A stretch of 43,095 bases of DNA from assembly GCA_014801955.1 (NCBI GenBank), contig JAAVDE010000039.1, positions 1 through 43,095 of the forward strand. Reading direction: 5' to 3'. Positions 25,283 to 35,204 of this stretch are shown in pieces (the stretch's first letter is position 1; every line of letters begins with the position of its first letter). The notes beneath the pieces were generated by a model. It did no database searches. It was not told the origin of the DNA and was given only the letters and a program-made list of their open reading frames with translations. The translations under genes were made by a program, and so were the position numbers. Source of the stretch: Bacteroides sp. (GTDB lineage Bacteria; Bacteroidota; Bacteroidia; Bacteroidales; Muribaculaceae).

Positions 25283-26376
25283 TTACCCTACGCAAACTCC
25301 TTTCGCTGATTTCACTGCTGCCGCTGGCCGCCGCCGCTCAGTCGCCGTCGGTCACATGGCTGCAGACGACCCACGACTTCGGCGCCTTCAACGAAGACCT
25401 CGGCGCCGTTGACGCCACCTTTCTGATGGTCAACACCGGCGACAAACCGGTTCGGATTCTCGACGCACGCGCCACCTGCGGCTGCACCGTGCCGCAATAT
25501 CCCAAGGAGGAAATCGCGCCGGGCGACACTGCCCGCATCGTTGCAACCTACCTGTCGTCGGGCCGCCCGGGCAAGTTCTCGAAAAACATCTATATCCGAA
25601 CCTCGGCCGAGCCGACCAAGCAGCAGACCCTAACGGTCAGCGGCACGGTCATCGGCGCGTCGTCGACCCTCGCCTCGCGCTTTCCGGTCGTTGGCGGTCC
25701 GCTGAGAATCAGCAACAAAACGGCTGCATTCGGCGAGGTTTTGCGCGGAAAACTGAAAACCGTCTATATCGAGGGCTACAACCAAAGCGCCGACACGGTC
25801 CGGCCACGCCTCACAGGCCTGCCCGACTTCATCAACGCCCGGCTGACCCCGCCGGTCGTTCCTCCCGGCGAGCAGATGCAGCTGAGCCTCACGCTGCAAA
25901 CCCTCCATGCCTCCGACTGGGGAATCAACACCGGCGACTTCGGCCTGATAGCCGCCGAGGGCGACACCCTCGAAATGGACTATTTCGCCATTATCAGCGA
26001 AGACTTTTCGCAGCTGACTCCAGGCCAGCGCATCAATGCCCCGGTGGCGTCGCTGACTCCCGGTCGCGTAGACCTCGGCGAGCTGACCGACCTGTCGCCG
26101 CGCCGGCTCACCTTTGAGCTGCGCAACAGCGGCAAATCGCCCCTTGAAATCCGCCGCGTTCAGATTGCCGACCCCGTGCTCTCCGACCTGGAAGTCTCGT
26201 CCACCAAGGTCAAGCCCGGCAAGAGCGCACGCATAACGCTCACGTTCAGCCCCGCCAATGCCGCCGCCGACTTCATCGCCGCCCGGTTGACCGTTATTTG
26301 CAACGACCCCGAAAACCCGCTCATTACCTCACGCATAACCGCCGAAATCAATGAACCATCCCGAAAACAGCAGTGA
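25279..26376 (+). CDS. Secreted multi-domain DUF1573 protein
   Basis: The 365-aa protein has a signal peptide (about 1-20, PLAAAAQ). A DUF1573 domain with HDFGAFNEDLGAVDATF and ATCGCTVPQYPKEEIAPGDT comes first, then a second Ig-like unit near 140-235 and a third near 250-355 (VDLGELTDLSPRRLTFELRN, ITLTFSPANAAADF). It resembles a tandem duplication of the family seen in the preceding gene, with the CxC only in the first unit. ATGA overlap upstream and a 26-bp overlap with the meaB-like gene place it inside the coaD operon. Molecular role is unknown. Confidence 0.87.
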   Translation: MITLRKLLSLISLLPLAAAAQSPSVTWLQTTHDFGAFNEDLGAVDATFLMVNTGDKPVRILDARATCGCTVPQYPKEEIAPGDTARIVATYLSSGRPGKFSKNIYIRTSAEPTKQQTLTVSGTVIGASSTLASRFPVVGGPLRISNKTAAFGEVLRGKLKTVYIEGYNQSADTVRPRLTGLPDFINARLTPPVVPPGEQMQLSLTLQTLHASDWGINTGDFGLIAAEGDTLEMDYFAIISEDFSQLTPGQRINAPVASLTPGRVDLGELTDLSPRRLTFELRNSGKSPLEIRRVQIADPVLSDLEVSSTKVKPGKSARITLTFSPANAAADFIAARLTVICNDPENPLITSRITAEINEPSRKQQ

Positions 26377-27442
26377 TTTCAAGGGCCTGTCGGTAAACTC
26401 CGGAGTTGCCCAGCCCCCGACCGTCAATCCCTATCTGGCGCGTGCGCGCCGCAAGCCGATGCCATCGCCCGGCGAGCTGGTTGAAGGGATTCTGCGAGGC
26501 GACGTAACGATGCTTTCGCGCGCCGTAACGCTCGTTGAGTCAACCAATCCGGCCCACTATGCGCTGGGCCAGGAGGTAATTGAAAAATGTCTGCCCCATA
26601 GCGGCCACTCGCGCCGCATCGGCATCACGGGCGTTCCCGGCGCCGGCAAGAGCACCTCAATCGACGCCTTCGGGCTCCACGTTCTCAGCCGCGGCGGCAA
26701 ACTCGCCGTGCTGGCCGTTGACCCCTCGAGCGAACGCACCAACGGCTCCATTCTCGGCGACAAGACACGAATGGAGAAACTGTCGACCCACCCCGGAGCC
26801 TTTATCCGCCCCTCTCCCTCGGCGGGCAGCCTCGGTGGCGTAGCCCGCAAAACGCGCGAAACCGTAGTGCTCTGCGAGGCCGCGGGCTACGACAATATTT
26901 TCATCGAAACCGTCGGCGTTGGCCAAAGCGAAACCGCCGTTCACTCGATGGTTGACTTTTTCCTGCTCATTCAGCTTGCCGGCACCGGCGACGAACTTCA
27001 GGGCATCAAGCGCGGCATCATGGAAATGGCCGACGGCATAGTTATCAACAAAGCCGACGGCGACAACATCAACCGCGCCCAACTCGCCCAGGCTCAGTTC
27101 CGCTCGGCGCTCCACCTGTTTCCGCCAACGGCCAGCGGCTGGCAGCCCGAGGTGCTGACCTATTCGGGCTACTATGCGCTGGGAATCGACGAGGTCTGGA
27201 ACATGATCGACCGCTATTTCGACTTCGTGACCGCCAACGGCTACTTCATGGAGCGCCGCCGCCACCAGGCCAAATACTGGATGCTCGAAACTATTAACGA
27301 ACAGCTGCGCAACAACTTTTTCAACGACCCGGAAATCGCCGCTCTGCTCCCCGACCTTGAAAACCGGGTGCTCGACAACCAACTGAGTTCATTCACCGCC
27401 GCAGCCCGGGCTCTCAACGCCTATTACTCACGTTTCAAATGA
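26351..27442 (+). CDS. meaB: MeaB/ArgK-type P-loop GTPase (methylmalonyl-CoA mutase chaperone)
   Basis: The 363-aa protein has a Walker A GVPGAGKST (about residues 94-102), VLAVDPSS, TRMEKLSTHPGAFIRPSPS, FIETVGVGQSE and the NKADG specificity motif. All are hallmarks of the MeaB/ArgK family, which loads and protects the B12 cofactor of methylmalonyl-CoA mutase. The mutase genes are not in this window. The start at 26351 lies inside the upstream gene; the conserved part begins around residue 25, so a slightly later start is possible. It overlaps the following GT4 gene by 4 bp. Confidence 0.93.
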   Translation: MNHPENSSDFKGLSVNSGVAQPPTVNPYLARARRKPMPSPGELVEGILRGDVTMLSRAVTLVESTNPAHYALGQEVIEKCLPHSGHSRRIGITGVPGAGKSTSIDAFGLHVLSRGGKLAVLAVDPSSERTNGSILGDKTRMEKLSTHPGAFIRPSPSAGSLGGVARKTRETVVLCEAAGYDNIFIETVGVGQSETAVHSMVDFFLLIQLAGTGDELQGIKRGIMEMADGIVINKADGDNINRAQLAQAQFRSALHLFPPTASGWQPEVLTYSGYYALGIDEVWNMIDRYFDFVTANGYFMERRRHQAKYWMLETINEQLRNNFFNDPEIAALLPDLENRVLDNQLSSFTAAARALNAYYSRFK

Positions 27443-28563
27443 AAACCATTGCCTTCGACGGCAAACGCGCCGTTCTAAACTATACCGGCATCGGCAACTA
27501 CTCGCGCCTTGCAATCGAGAGCCTGCTGCCGCTGCTGCCGACCGACACGCACCTCGACCTCTACACCCCGCGAATCAAGGAAAATCCGCGCCTGGCGCCC
27601 CTGCTGGCCAATCAACGGGTTTCCCTCCGCACCCCCGACACCCTTGCCGGGCGCCTGCTGCCGCAGCTCTGGCGCTCAAACGGACTAACGGCTCAGCTCC
27701 GCCGCGACCGCCCGGCGCTCTACCACGGCCTCAGCAACGAGCTCCCGCTTGGCATCGAGCGCTCGGGAATCCCCTCGGTCGTTACCATCCATGACCTCAT
27801 TTTTGAGCGCCACCCGGAGTTCTACCATGCGCCCGACGTTGCCATCTGTCGCAAAAAATTCCGCTACGCAGCCGAGGCCGCCGACCGGGTGATTGCCATT
27901 TCGCGCCGAACGGCCGACGACCTGCGCGAGCTCTACGGCATTCCCGGCGATAAGATCCGCATCGTTTACCAGGGCTGCTCGCCGCTGTTCTTCCGAACGC
28001 CGTCGCCCGAGGCCGTTGCCAAGCACCAACGCCGCTTCGGAACCTACATCATCGGCGTCGGCACCATTGAGTCGCGCAAAAATCAGCTGCTGACGCTCCG
28101 CGCCCTGGCGCAGCTGCCCTCCGACGTTAACCTGGTGCTCGTCGGTCGCCAAACCGCCTACGCAAAGCGCATAGCAGCCGAAGCCCGCAAGCTCGGCCTG
28201 TCAAACCGCCTGACGATGCTCTCGGGCGTTACGATGGCCCAGATTCCGGCGCTCTACGCCGGCGCAACGATCGCCGCCTACCCGTCGTTCTACGAAGGCT
28301 TCGGCATTCCCATGCTCGAAGCCCTTGCCTGCGGAACCCCGCTGGTTGCCGCAACGGGCTCATGCCTGGAAGAGGCCGGCGGCCCGGGCGCGCTCTATGT
28401 TGACCCGACCGACGTCGACGCCTTTGCCGCCGCTGCCCGCCGCCTGCTCGATTCGTCGAGCCTGCGCCAGGAAATGGTACACCGCGGCCAGCAATACATT
28501 ACCCGCTTCGCCCCCGAAAAATTCGGCCAGGGCCTCGTCAACGTCTATAACGAACTGCTGTGA
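27439..28563 (+). CDS. Glycosyltransferase family 4
   Basis: The 374-aa protein resembles the mannosyl/rhamnosyl GT4 group: TIAFDGKRAVLNYTGIGNYS at the start, TIHDLIFERHPEFY, VIAISRRTADDL, GVGTIESRKNQLLTL and the E-x7-E motif in SFYEGFGIPMLEALACG. It is GC-rich and embedded in the coaD operon by ATGA overlap with meaB. A housekeeping envelope glycan (LPS core or glycolipid) is therefore more likely than a variable capsule, but the acceptor is unknown. Confidence 0.92.
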   Translation: MKTIAFDGKRAVLNYTGIGNYSRLAIESLLPLLPTDTHLDLYTPRIKENPRLAPLLANQRVSLRTPDTLAGRLLPQLWRSNGLTAQLRRDRPALYHGLSNELPLGIERSGIPSVVTIHDLIFERHPEFYHAPDVAICRKKFRYAAEAADRVIAISRRTADDLRELYGIPGDKIRIVYQGCSPLFFRTPSPEAVAKHQRRFGTYIIGVGTIESRKNQLLTLRALAQLPSDVNLVLVGRQTAYAKRIAAEARKLGLSNRLTMLSGVTMAQIPALYAGATIAAYPSFYEGFGIPMLEALACGTPLVAATGSCLEEAGGPGALYVDPTDVDAFAAAARRLLDSSSLRQEMVHRGQQYITRFAPEKFGQGLVNVYNELL

Positions 28564-28577
28564 ACAAAAAAAAGACT

Positions 28578-29102
28578 ATGGCTGACCTCAACCGCGTCAG
28601 CCTCGAGGAATTTCACTCCAAAGCTAAATTCCCGATTGCCGTTATCCTCGACAATATCCGCTCGCTCAACAACATCGGCTCGATTTTCCGCTCAGCCGAC
28701 GCCTTTGCCGCCGACCGGCTGCTGCTCTGCGGAATAACGGCCACCCCTCCCTCGGTCGAAATCCACAAAACCGCTCTCGGCGCCGAAAACTCCGTTGACT
28801 GGACCTATTATCCAACAACCGCCGACGCCATCGCCGCCCTGCGCGCCGACGGCTGGACCATCGCCGCCATCGAACAGGCCGCCGACTCCGTGAGCCTCGA
28901 AGATTTCCACCCCGACCCCGACCGAAAGGTCGCCATCATCCTCGGCCACGAAGTCTATGGCGTTGACCAATCGGTCGTTGACTCAGCCGACCTGACAATC
29001 GAGATTCCTCAGTTCGGAACCAAACACTCGCTGAACGTTGCCGTGACCGCCGGCATCCTGCTCTGGCACCTGACGGCCAACCGACTGACTGCAAATAATT
29101 AA
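28578..29102 (+). CDS. TrmH-family SPOUT RNA 2'-O-methyltransferase
   Basis: The 174-aa product shows the three SPOUT motifs: LDNIRSLNNIGSIFRSADAF (motif 1), VAIILGHEVYGVDQ (motif 2) and IEIPQFGTKHSLNVAVTAGI (motif 3, knot). It methylates a ribose 2'-OH in tRNA or rRNA with SAM; the target position is not deducible. The ATG at 28578 is used; an in-frame GTG at 28560 overlapping the previous stop (GTGA) is a real alternative given how often this chromosome uses such overlaps. A TlpA-like gene follows after 29 nt. Confidence 0.92.
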   Translation: MADLNRVSLEEFHSKAKFPIAVILDNIRSLNNIGSIFRSADAFAADRLLLCGITATPPSVEIHKTALGAENSVDWTYYPTTADAIAALRADGWTIAAIEQAADSVSLEDFHPDPDRKVAIILGHEVYGVDQSVVDSADLTIEIPQFGTKHSLNVAVTAGILLWHLTANRLTANN

Positions 29103-29131
29103 CAATCATCTCTAAACAAAATCTCCAAACA

Positions 29132-30097
29132 ATGAAAAAACTACTTCCCTTTGCCTGCGCAGCGATGATGCTCGCATCGTGTGCCGACAAAAACGCCTTC
29201 GAAATCACCCTCACGGTTCCCGAAGACTTCCGAAACCAAACCATCCTCGCCCTCAACCCTGCCGACGGTGACACCCTCGCTATGGCCACTGCCACCGACA
29301 CCGTCGTTTGCCTGAAAGGCACGATTGAAAAACCGGTCTATGCCTTCATTGTCAGCAACAACACCCCGCTGGTGCCCCTGGTTGTCGAGCCCGGCAAAAT
29401 CACCGTTACCGACGACGGCGTTACCGGTTCTCCCTCCAACGACCAATACACTCAGCTGGCTCAGCAGGCCCAGGGCGACGCCGGCGACGAACAGCTGATC
29501 CGCAACTTCATGCTCGAGCACCCCGCCAACCCCTATTCGCTGATGCTCTTCAACCAGTATATCTACCTGGCCGACACCACTCTGATCGACACCATGTCCG
29601 AGCATAACCCCGACCTGGCCTCCAACCCCAATCTCGCCGCTATTCGCACCGCCGCTCAAACCCGCGCGAAAACTGCTGCCGGCAACCACTACGTTGACTT
29701 CACCCTGACCAACGGCGCCGGCAAGGAAACGTCGCTCTCGTCGCTCATCGACGGCGCTCCGCTCGCCATCGTTGACTTCTGGGCCAGCTGGTGTGGTCCC
29801 TGCCGCGCGCTGACCCCCGACCTCATCGAACTCCATAACAAATATGGCGCCAAGGGCCTGCGCGTTGTCGGCGTTGACGTTTGGGAGCGCAACGAAGAAG
29901 CCGGACCCGAAGCTGCCAAGGAAATGAACATCCCCTACCCCATTCTCTATGGCGGCACCCAGGAAACCACCGACCTCTACGGCATCATGGGCATCCCGAC
30001 CGTTCTTGTTATCGACAACGCCGGAACCATCATTGCCCGCGACATTCATGGCGAAGAGCTAAATGCCACTGTTGCAAACTACTTTGAAAAAAAGTAA
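29132..30097 (+). CDS. TlpA-like thiol-disulfide oxidoreductase lipoprotein with DUF4369-like N-terminus
   Basis: The 321-aa protein has a lipoprotein signal (LASC, Cys at residue 17). Its N-terminal beta-rich domain is of the DUF4369 type (LTVPEDFRNQTILAL, VVEPGKITV), and its C-terminal thioredoxin domain has WASWCGPC (Cys 221 and Cys 224) and a cis-Pro in GIMGIPTVLVID. Such proteins are periplasmic reductants in Bacteroidetes. It is the last gene of the coaD operon; the tRNA-Gln promoter begins only 19 nt after its stop and no separate terminator is seen, so read-through into the tRNA is possible. Confidence 0.92.
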   Translation: MKKLLPFACAAMMLASCADKNAFEITLTVPEDFRNQTILALNPADGDTLAMATATDTVVCLKGTIEKPVYAFIVSNNTPLVPLVVEPGKITVTDDGVTGSPSNDQYTQLAQQAQGDAGDEQLIRNFMLEHPANPYSLMLFNQYIYLADTTLIDTMSEHNPDLASNPNLAAIRTAAQTRAKTAAGNHYVDFTLTNGAGKETSLSSLIDGAPLAIVDFWASWCGPCRALTPDLIELHNKYGAKGLRVVGVDVWERNEEAGPEAAKEMNIPYPILYGGTQETTDLYGIMGIPTVLVIDNAGTIIARDIHGEELNATVANYFEKK

Positions 30098-30115
30098 AAA
30101 AAAGTTGCCGAAAAA

Positions 30116-30147
30116 TTTGGTCATCTCAGAAATCCTTCGTAACTTTG
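30116..30147 (+). promoter_or_regulatory. Promoter of tRNA-Gln
   Basis: TTTG at 30116-30119, a 20-nt spacer and TAACTTTG at 30140-30147. The mature tRNA starts 25 nt downstream of the -7 box. Confidence 0.8.
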
Positions 30148-30171
30148 CACCGTTCAAACGAACAAACCCTC

Positions 30172-30242
30172 TGCCTTGTGGTGTAATGGTAGCACGTCGG
30201 ATTCTGGTTCCGCCTGTGAGGGTTCGAATCCTTCCAAGGCAA
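30172..30242 (+). tRNA. tRNA-Gln (anticodon CTG)
   Basis: Acceptor TGCCTTG/CAAGGCA, D-arm GTGT...GCAC, anticodon loop TTCTGGT (anticodon CTG, reading CAG), T-arm GAGGG-TTCGAAT-CCTTC with one G-T pair and discriminator A. The anticodon stem TCGGA/TCCGC has a T-C mismatch at its outer pair. No CCA is encoded. It has its own promoter and terminator. Confidence 0.93.
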
Positions 30243-30246
30243 CACA

Positions 30247-30284
30247 CAAAAAGAGCTGAGTCAAATGACTCAGCTCTTTTTGCG
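30247..30284. terminator. Bidirectional intrinsic terminator between tRNA-Gln and the NYN gene
   Basis: GAGCTGAGTCA (30253-30263) and TGACTCAGCTC (30266-30276) form a perfect 11-bp stem, with A-rich left and T-rich right flanks. It can end both the plus-strand tRNA transcript and the minus-strand NYN transcript. Confidence 0.9.
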
Positions 30285-30298
30285 TGTTAGAGCTTGAT

Positions 30299-30931
30299 TC
30301 ATTGAAACCCCTTCCATTTTGGAGGAATCGTTAAATCAAAATCGGGAACAGCAAGATGAACAACATCCGGCAAAATACATTGCTTAAAGCGACCTTCATA
30401 CTGTTTGAGTTGCACTGGTTTACTTGACGCCATCGAAGCGAGATTGCTGGAATACTGGTGAGGAGGGAAATAAACCACCACCTTATGTCCGGCTTCTACG
30501 GCTAATTCAATTGCCGGAATCATGTCGCTGTCGGCCGAGACTATAATGGCAAGGTCGCAGTTATTCTGATACGCATCCGCTACTATTTGAGTTGCAATAC
30601 GCACGTCTGTTTCCTTTTCCTCATGAGTATGAATCTTATTACCACAGCTGAAGCATGTTATTTCTTTCTTCAGATACTTACCAAGAATCAGTTTGAACTT
30701 ATGATTCTCCTTGTTGGCCTGAAAGAATGCATTCTGGCGCAAACTCTGATCAATATCACTAACCCTTGCCGAAAAGTACTTAACAGCAACAAGCTCCTGA
30801 TTGGGACGCATGAACATCTCAAAAAGCTTGACTATATCCAGCCAATAATACTGCTTCCAATGGGCATTTTTCTTTAGCCCGTAATAGAAATTGAATCCGT
30901 CTATATAGACTATAACACGTTGTTTATCCAT
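30299..30931 (-). CDS. NYN-domain (LabA/PIN-like) putative RNase
   Basis: The 210-aa protein starts VIVYIDGFNFYYGLK, with the NYN active-site Asp (residue 11) and Asn 14. The other acidic residues are in KETDVRIATQ (Asp 109) and IVSADSDMIPAIE (Asp 134 and 136). Just before the second acidic block is C93-x2-C96-x4-H101-x-H103, a likely zinc knuckle. NYN domains are metal-dependent PIN-like nucleases acting on RNA. The ATG at 30931 is used because the promoter and leader hairpins lie directly upstream; an in-frame extension to 31027 would run through them. The gene is AT-rich and stands alone between the tRNA and an unrelated receptor gene, which suggests acquisition. A role in defence or stress RNA decay is only inferred. 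Confidence 0.88.
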   Translation of the reverse strand: MDKQRVIVYIDGFNFYYGLKKNAHWKQYYWLDIVKLFEMFMRPNQELVAVKYFSARVSDIDQSLRQNAFFQANKENHKFKLILGKYLKKEITCFSCGNKIHTHEEKETDVRIATQIVADAYQNNCDLAIIVSADSDMIPAIELAVEAGHKVVVYFPPHQYSSNLASMASSKPVQLKQYEGRFKQCILPDVVHLAVPDFDLTIPPKWKGFQ

Positions 30932-30990
30932 AAAAAATAAACCCACCTGATGGTGGGTGAGCCTTAGTATTTTCCACCTAAGGGCGATAA
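30932..30990 (-). promoter_or_regulatory. Attenuator-like leader of the NYN gene
   Basis: In transcript order: hairpin 1 CCTTAG (30983-30978), a 10-nt loop containing GTGG, then CTAAGG (30967-30962). Hairpin 2 is ACCCACC (30958-30952), loop ATCA, GGTGGGT (30947-30941), followed by TTATTTTTT running into the ATG. Hairpin 2 is a textbook intrinsic terminator touching the start codon. GGTGG in the first hairpin can instead pair with CCACC of the terminator arm, so the two states exclude each other. The leader is about 60 nt. Confidence 0.7.
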
Positions 30991-30997
30991 TATGATG

Positions 30998-31028
30998 CAA
31001 AGATAAAATAAAATTTTTACTCTGCAAA
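30998..31028 (-). promoter_or_regulatory. Promoter of the NYN gene
   Basis: On the minus strand TTTG (31028-31025), 19 nt, TATCTTTG (31005-30998): a full match to the Bacteroidetes consensus. Transcription should start near 30991, just before the leader hairpins. Confidence 0.85.
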
Positions 31029-31062
31029 ATATTAACATAAAAATTTTCAAAAAAGTTTATGT

Positions 31063-33828
31063 TTATTTCTTTTTGGGTTGGAGGTTGAGGCGGTAGAGGA
31101 TGTGGAGCATGGCGTAGCGCGGCAGGGTGTTGTAGCGCGCTTCGGTGCGACCCTGGGAGTTCATGGTGAGCTGAACGTTAGTGAGCTGGCCGAGAATATC
31201 AAAGCCGTCGAGCGCAAAGGTCAGGTTGCCCTGCATGATGCTCTTGGCAATACGGGCGTTCCAAACCAGGTGGTTGGTGTTGAGGCGCGAGTCGGAGTAG
31301 CCGCGGCGCGAGTGCATCATAATATCGGTTGTTACGCTCAGGTTCCAGGGCAGCTTGGAAGCGCTGTAAACGAGGCCGTAGTCGAAATCAACGGCGTTGA
31401 TGGTCGAGAAATCGGGTCGCGGAGCGGTTACGCGGCGATAGTCGGCATTACCCTTGGCAGCAATCTCCATGCCTTCGGCAATCTTATAGGTCAGGGCGAG
31501 CTTTTCGCGCAGATTCAGGTTGCGGACGGTGCTCTGCTCCAGGTTAATGATGTCGACCGAGTTACGATAAACGAAGCTCGTGTTCGACGAAATGTTCCAA
31601 TTCTTCCTGGAGTCGAGCGGACGGCTAACGTCAACGGCAGCCGTAACGTCCCAGTTGCCGTTAACGTTAACGGGACGATAGGTGGTAACGCCGGTCGTGG
31701 TGTCATAAAACGCCGACTGCGCAACCATGTTCTCATATTTATTGAACGCAGCATCGATTTTAACGCCCTTGCCCAGGAACCACCAGCTCATGAAATCAAC
31801 GCTGTGGACGCGGCCGATTTTCAAGTCGGGGTTGCCGGCATAGACATAGAGCGGATTGGCGGCATCGGTAACGTCGACCAGGTCGAGCAGATTGTTCAAA
31901 ACCGTCTTGTAGGAGTAGCCGACAACGAAGAGCATCAGGTTCATGCGAACTTTCGGCTCAACATACCAGGGCGAACGCCGGGCACTGATAATCCGATTCT
32001 GATATTCGTAGTTGATATGGCCGGGGGCATAGCTGACCTTTACATCAGCACTGAGATTGAACTGATCCCTGCGCTTAAACATTGAAACGTGGGGGAAAAA
32101 GTTCGTAAGGCTGCCCTGAACGGAGTGTATATTCTCAACCGCAACGTAGTGAAACGATTTGGAGGGCACCAGAGTGCTGTTGCGCTGAGTGACCGACGGC
32201 AGATCCAGGTCGGTTTCCTCATAGTAGTTTCGCGTGCTGTTGAGGTTGGTGTGGCGAAGCAGGTATTGAACGTTCCACCAGCCACTGAAAGCCTTCGACA
32301 GATCATATTCGTTGGCGAACCTGACTGTTTCATCAATCTTCAGGCGTCGTTCCGGCAAGAGCTCCTGCAGCGAGCTGTGGTCGTTCTGTTCCGGCTGCTG
32401 CGGAAATAGCAGATTGCGGTCGGTCAGCGACTCCAGGTGGCGGTCGTTCCAGTCAACGTTGAATCTGTTCGACAGAGTGGCGGTTGACTGCGGAAGATCC
32501 CAGCCGGCATAGAGATTGGCTCCCACTTCCCAAAGGCGGCGATAGGTCTCCGAAGTCTGGTTCAGCGAGTTCAGCAGCTCGCCGAGCGCATCGGAGGTGG
32601 TCGACGCATTGACGGAGTTGGCCTTTTCGCGGATAAACGAAGCCTTGGGGGCGAACTCAACGTTGATTCGCGGAACGTGGAACGTCACCTTATCATTGGT
32701 GCTGAATTTCCACTCCTTGGAAACGGACTTGCCCGACGAAGTGCCCAGCATGTTGCCGCCCTCGAGATAGCGCTCGGAGTTCTGCTCCGACTCCAGGTTG
32801 CCCTTCTTATGTTCGGCCAACAGGTTCGTTTCAATCTTCCAGCTGCGCAGGCGCGAGTTCCACAGGTAGTCGACACCGGCCTTCACAATATCGGCCCGCC
32901 CGGCGGTTTGCCAGTTGGGGTTCCAGCTGTCGGTCTGCCCCGGCTTGCGGTCATCGTTCGTGTTGTTGACGTTTGCCACTATCGACAGGCGCGAGTCGCG
33001 CGTGAACATCAACCCGAACAGTCGGCCCAGATAGCGGTTCGACGTACCATAGCCGGCCTCGGCGTTGGCAATCCACCCGGTCTGATATTGCTTCTTCAGC
33101 TTAACGTCCATTACCAGCGGCAGCTCCTCTTTGGGGCGTCGCTCTCTATAGTCGTCGCGGTTATAAACTCTGACGTCGTTAACCATATAGGCCGGCAGAT
33201 TCTCGAGGGCGATTTTCGGGTCGCCCTTAAAGAAGTTCTCGCCATTGACCATCAGTTCGTTAACGAACTTGCCGTTCACATAGATGCGACCGTCGCCCTT
33301 CAGTTCAACCCCGGGGAGCTGGCTGATCAGCCCGTCGAGCATCGAGCCTTGGGCCAGGGCGAAGGCATCGGCATTATAAACGATAGTGTCGCCCTTCATA
33401 ACCATTTTCAGCTTCGAGGCCGTAACGGTCACTTCATCCAGCTTCTTAGGCTGATAGAAAGGCACGCGGTTCATCATCAACGGCCTCAGTTCAATGCCCC
33501 ATTCGGATTTACCCGGCTGCTTGATGTTCATAAACATAGGATAATAGCCCTCGGCGGTCACATATAATATGCAGTCCGAGTCCGGCAGGCTGTCGATCAG
33601 CAGGTTCACCTGCTGATTAAACATATTGGCCTCCCTTTTGAAATATGATTTTATAAGCGTTGAATCCGGGCGCAGAAGGTCGGCCTGAAAATCAGACAGC
33701 AACTCGCGGGTATAGCTGTCGACTACCTTGCCGCCGGCACTCTGCGGAATATAATCAGGTCTGCCCGCAAAAACTGCCATTGCCGACATGCAGCATGCGA
33801 CCAGCATAAATAATAAGCGCTTTTTCAT
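31063..33828 (-). CDS. TonB-plug/beta-barrel outer-membrane protein
   Basis: The 921-aa protein has a signal peptide (about 1-22) and a short CarboxypepD_reg-like beta-sandwich (GGKVVDSYTRELLSDFQADL). A plug region at about 130-230 (MLDGLISQLPGVELKGDGRI, VNGENFFKGDPK) is followed by a long C-terminal barrel with alternating aromatic strands ending ML-HILYRLNLQPK. It is the outer-membrane beta-barrel/TonB-dependent receptor-like family common in Bacteroidetes; no SusD partner is next to it and no clear TonB box was identified. The substrate is unknown. Its promoter lies just downstream of an (ATT)18 microsatellite, which could tune expression. Confidence 0.88.
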   Translation of the reverse strand: MKKRLLFMLVACCMSAMAVFAGRPDYIPQSAGGKVVDSYTRELLSDFQADLLRPDSTLIKSYFKREANMFNQQVNLLIDSLPDSDCILYVTAEGYYPMFMNIKQPGKSEWGIELRPLMMNRVPFYQPKKLDEVTVTASKLKMVMKGDTIVYNADAFALAQGSMLDGLISQLPGVELKGDGRIYVNGKFVNELMVNGENFFKGDPKIALENLPAYMVNDVRVYNRDDYRERRPKEELPLVMDVKLKKQYQTGWIANAEAGYGTSNRYLGRLFGLMFTRDSRLSIVANVNNTNDDRKPGQTDSWNPNWQTAGRADIVKAGVDYLWNSRLRSWKIETNLLAEHKKGNLESEQNSERYLEGGNMLGTSSGKSVSKEWKFSTNDKVTFHVPRINVEFAPKASFIREKANSVNASTTSDALGELLNSLNQTSETYRRLWEVGANLYAGWDLPQSTATLSNRFNVDWNDRHLESLTDRNLLFPQQPEQNDHSSLQELLPERRLKIDETVRFANEYDLSKAFSGWWNVQYLLRHTNLNSTRNYYEETDLDLPSVTQRNSTLVPSKSFHYVAVENIHSVQGSLTNFFPHVSMFKRRDQFNLSADVKVSYAPGHINYEYQNRIISARRSPWYVEPKVRMNLMLFVVGYSYKTVLNNLLDLVDVTDAANPLYVYAGNPDLKIGRVHSVDFMSWWFLGKGVKIDAAFNKYENMVAQSAFYDTTTGVTTYRPVNVNGNWDVTAAVDVSRPLDSRKNWNISSNTSFVYRNSVDIINLEQSTVRNLNLREKLALTYKIAEGMEIAAKGNADYRRVTAPRPDFSTINAVDFDYGLVYSASKLPWNLSVTTDIMMHSRRGYSDSRLNTNHLVWNARIAKSIMQGNLTFALDGFDILGQLTNVQLTMNSQGRTEARYNTLPRYAMLHILYRLNLQPKKK

Positions 33829-33860
33829 GGTTGGATGAATTGAAATGTGAATGAATGTGG

Positions 33861-33892
33861 CAAAGTTACCAAAAAATCAGCAACTTACCAAA
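33861..33892 (-). promoter_or_regulatory. Promoter of the outer-membrane barrel gene
   Basis: On the minus strand TTTG (33892-33889), 20 nt, TAACTTTG (33868-33861). The start codon at 33828 is 32 nt downstream of the -7 box. The (ATT)18 tract begins 11 nt upstream of the -33 box. Confidence 0.85.
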
Positions 33893-33902
33893 CATTTCGC
33901 GC

Positions 33903-35122
<1,220 letters not shown>

Positions 35123-35148
35123 AGTTCGGTAATAATGATTTTTCAGCG

Positions 35149-35156
35149 CAAAGGTA
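35149..35156 (-). promoter_or_regulatory. -7 box of the acyltransferase-3 gene
   Basis: TACCTTTG on the minus strand fits TAnnTTTG; no clear TTTG is seen at the -33 distance. It is divergent from the AraC-HD promoter about 50 bp away. Confidence 0.6.
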
Positions 35157-35204
35157 GGAATAGTTTCTTGAAGCAGATTTACCGATAATTCAAAATATTT
35201 TAAC

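Noticed and set aside
30932-31027. Longer N-terminus for the NYN protein
   Set aside because: The extension would translate through the consensus promoter and the terminator hairpin; the NYN domain begins at once after the ATG at 30931.
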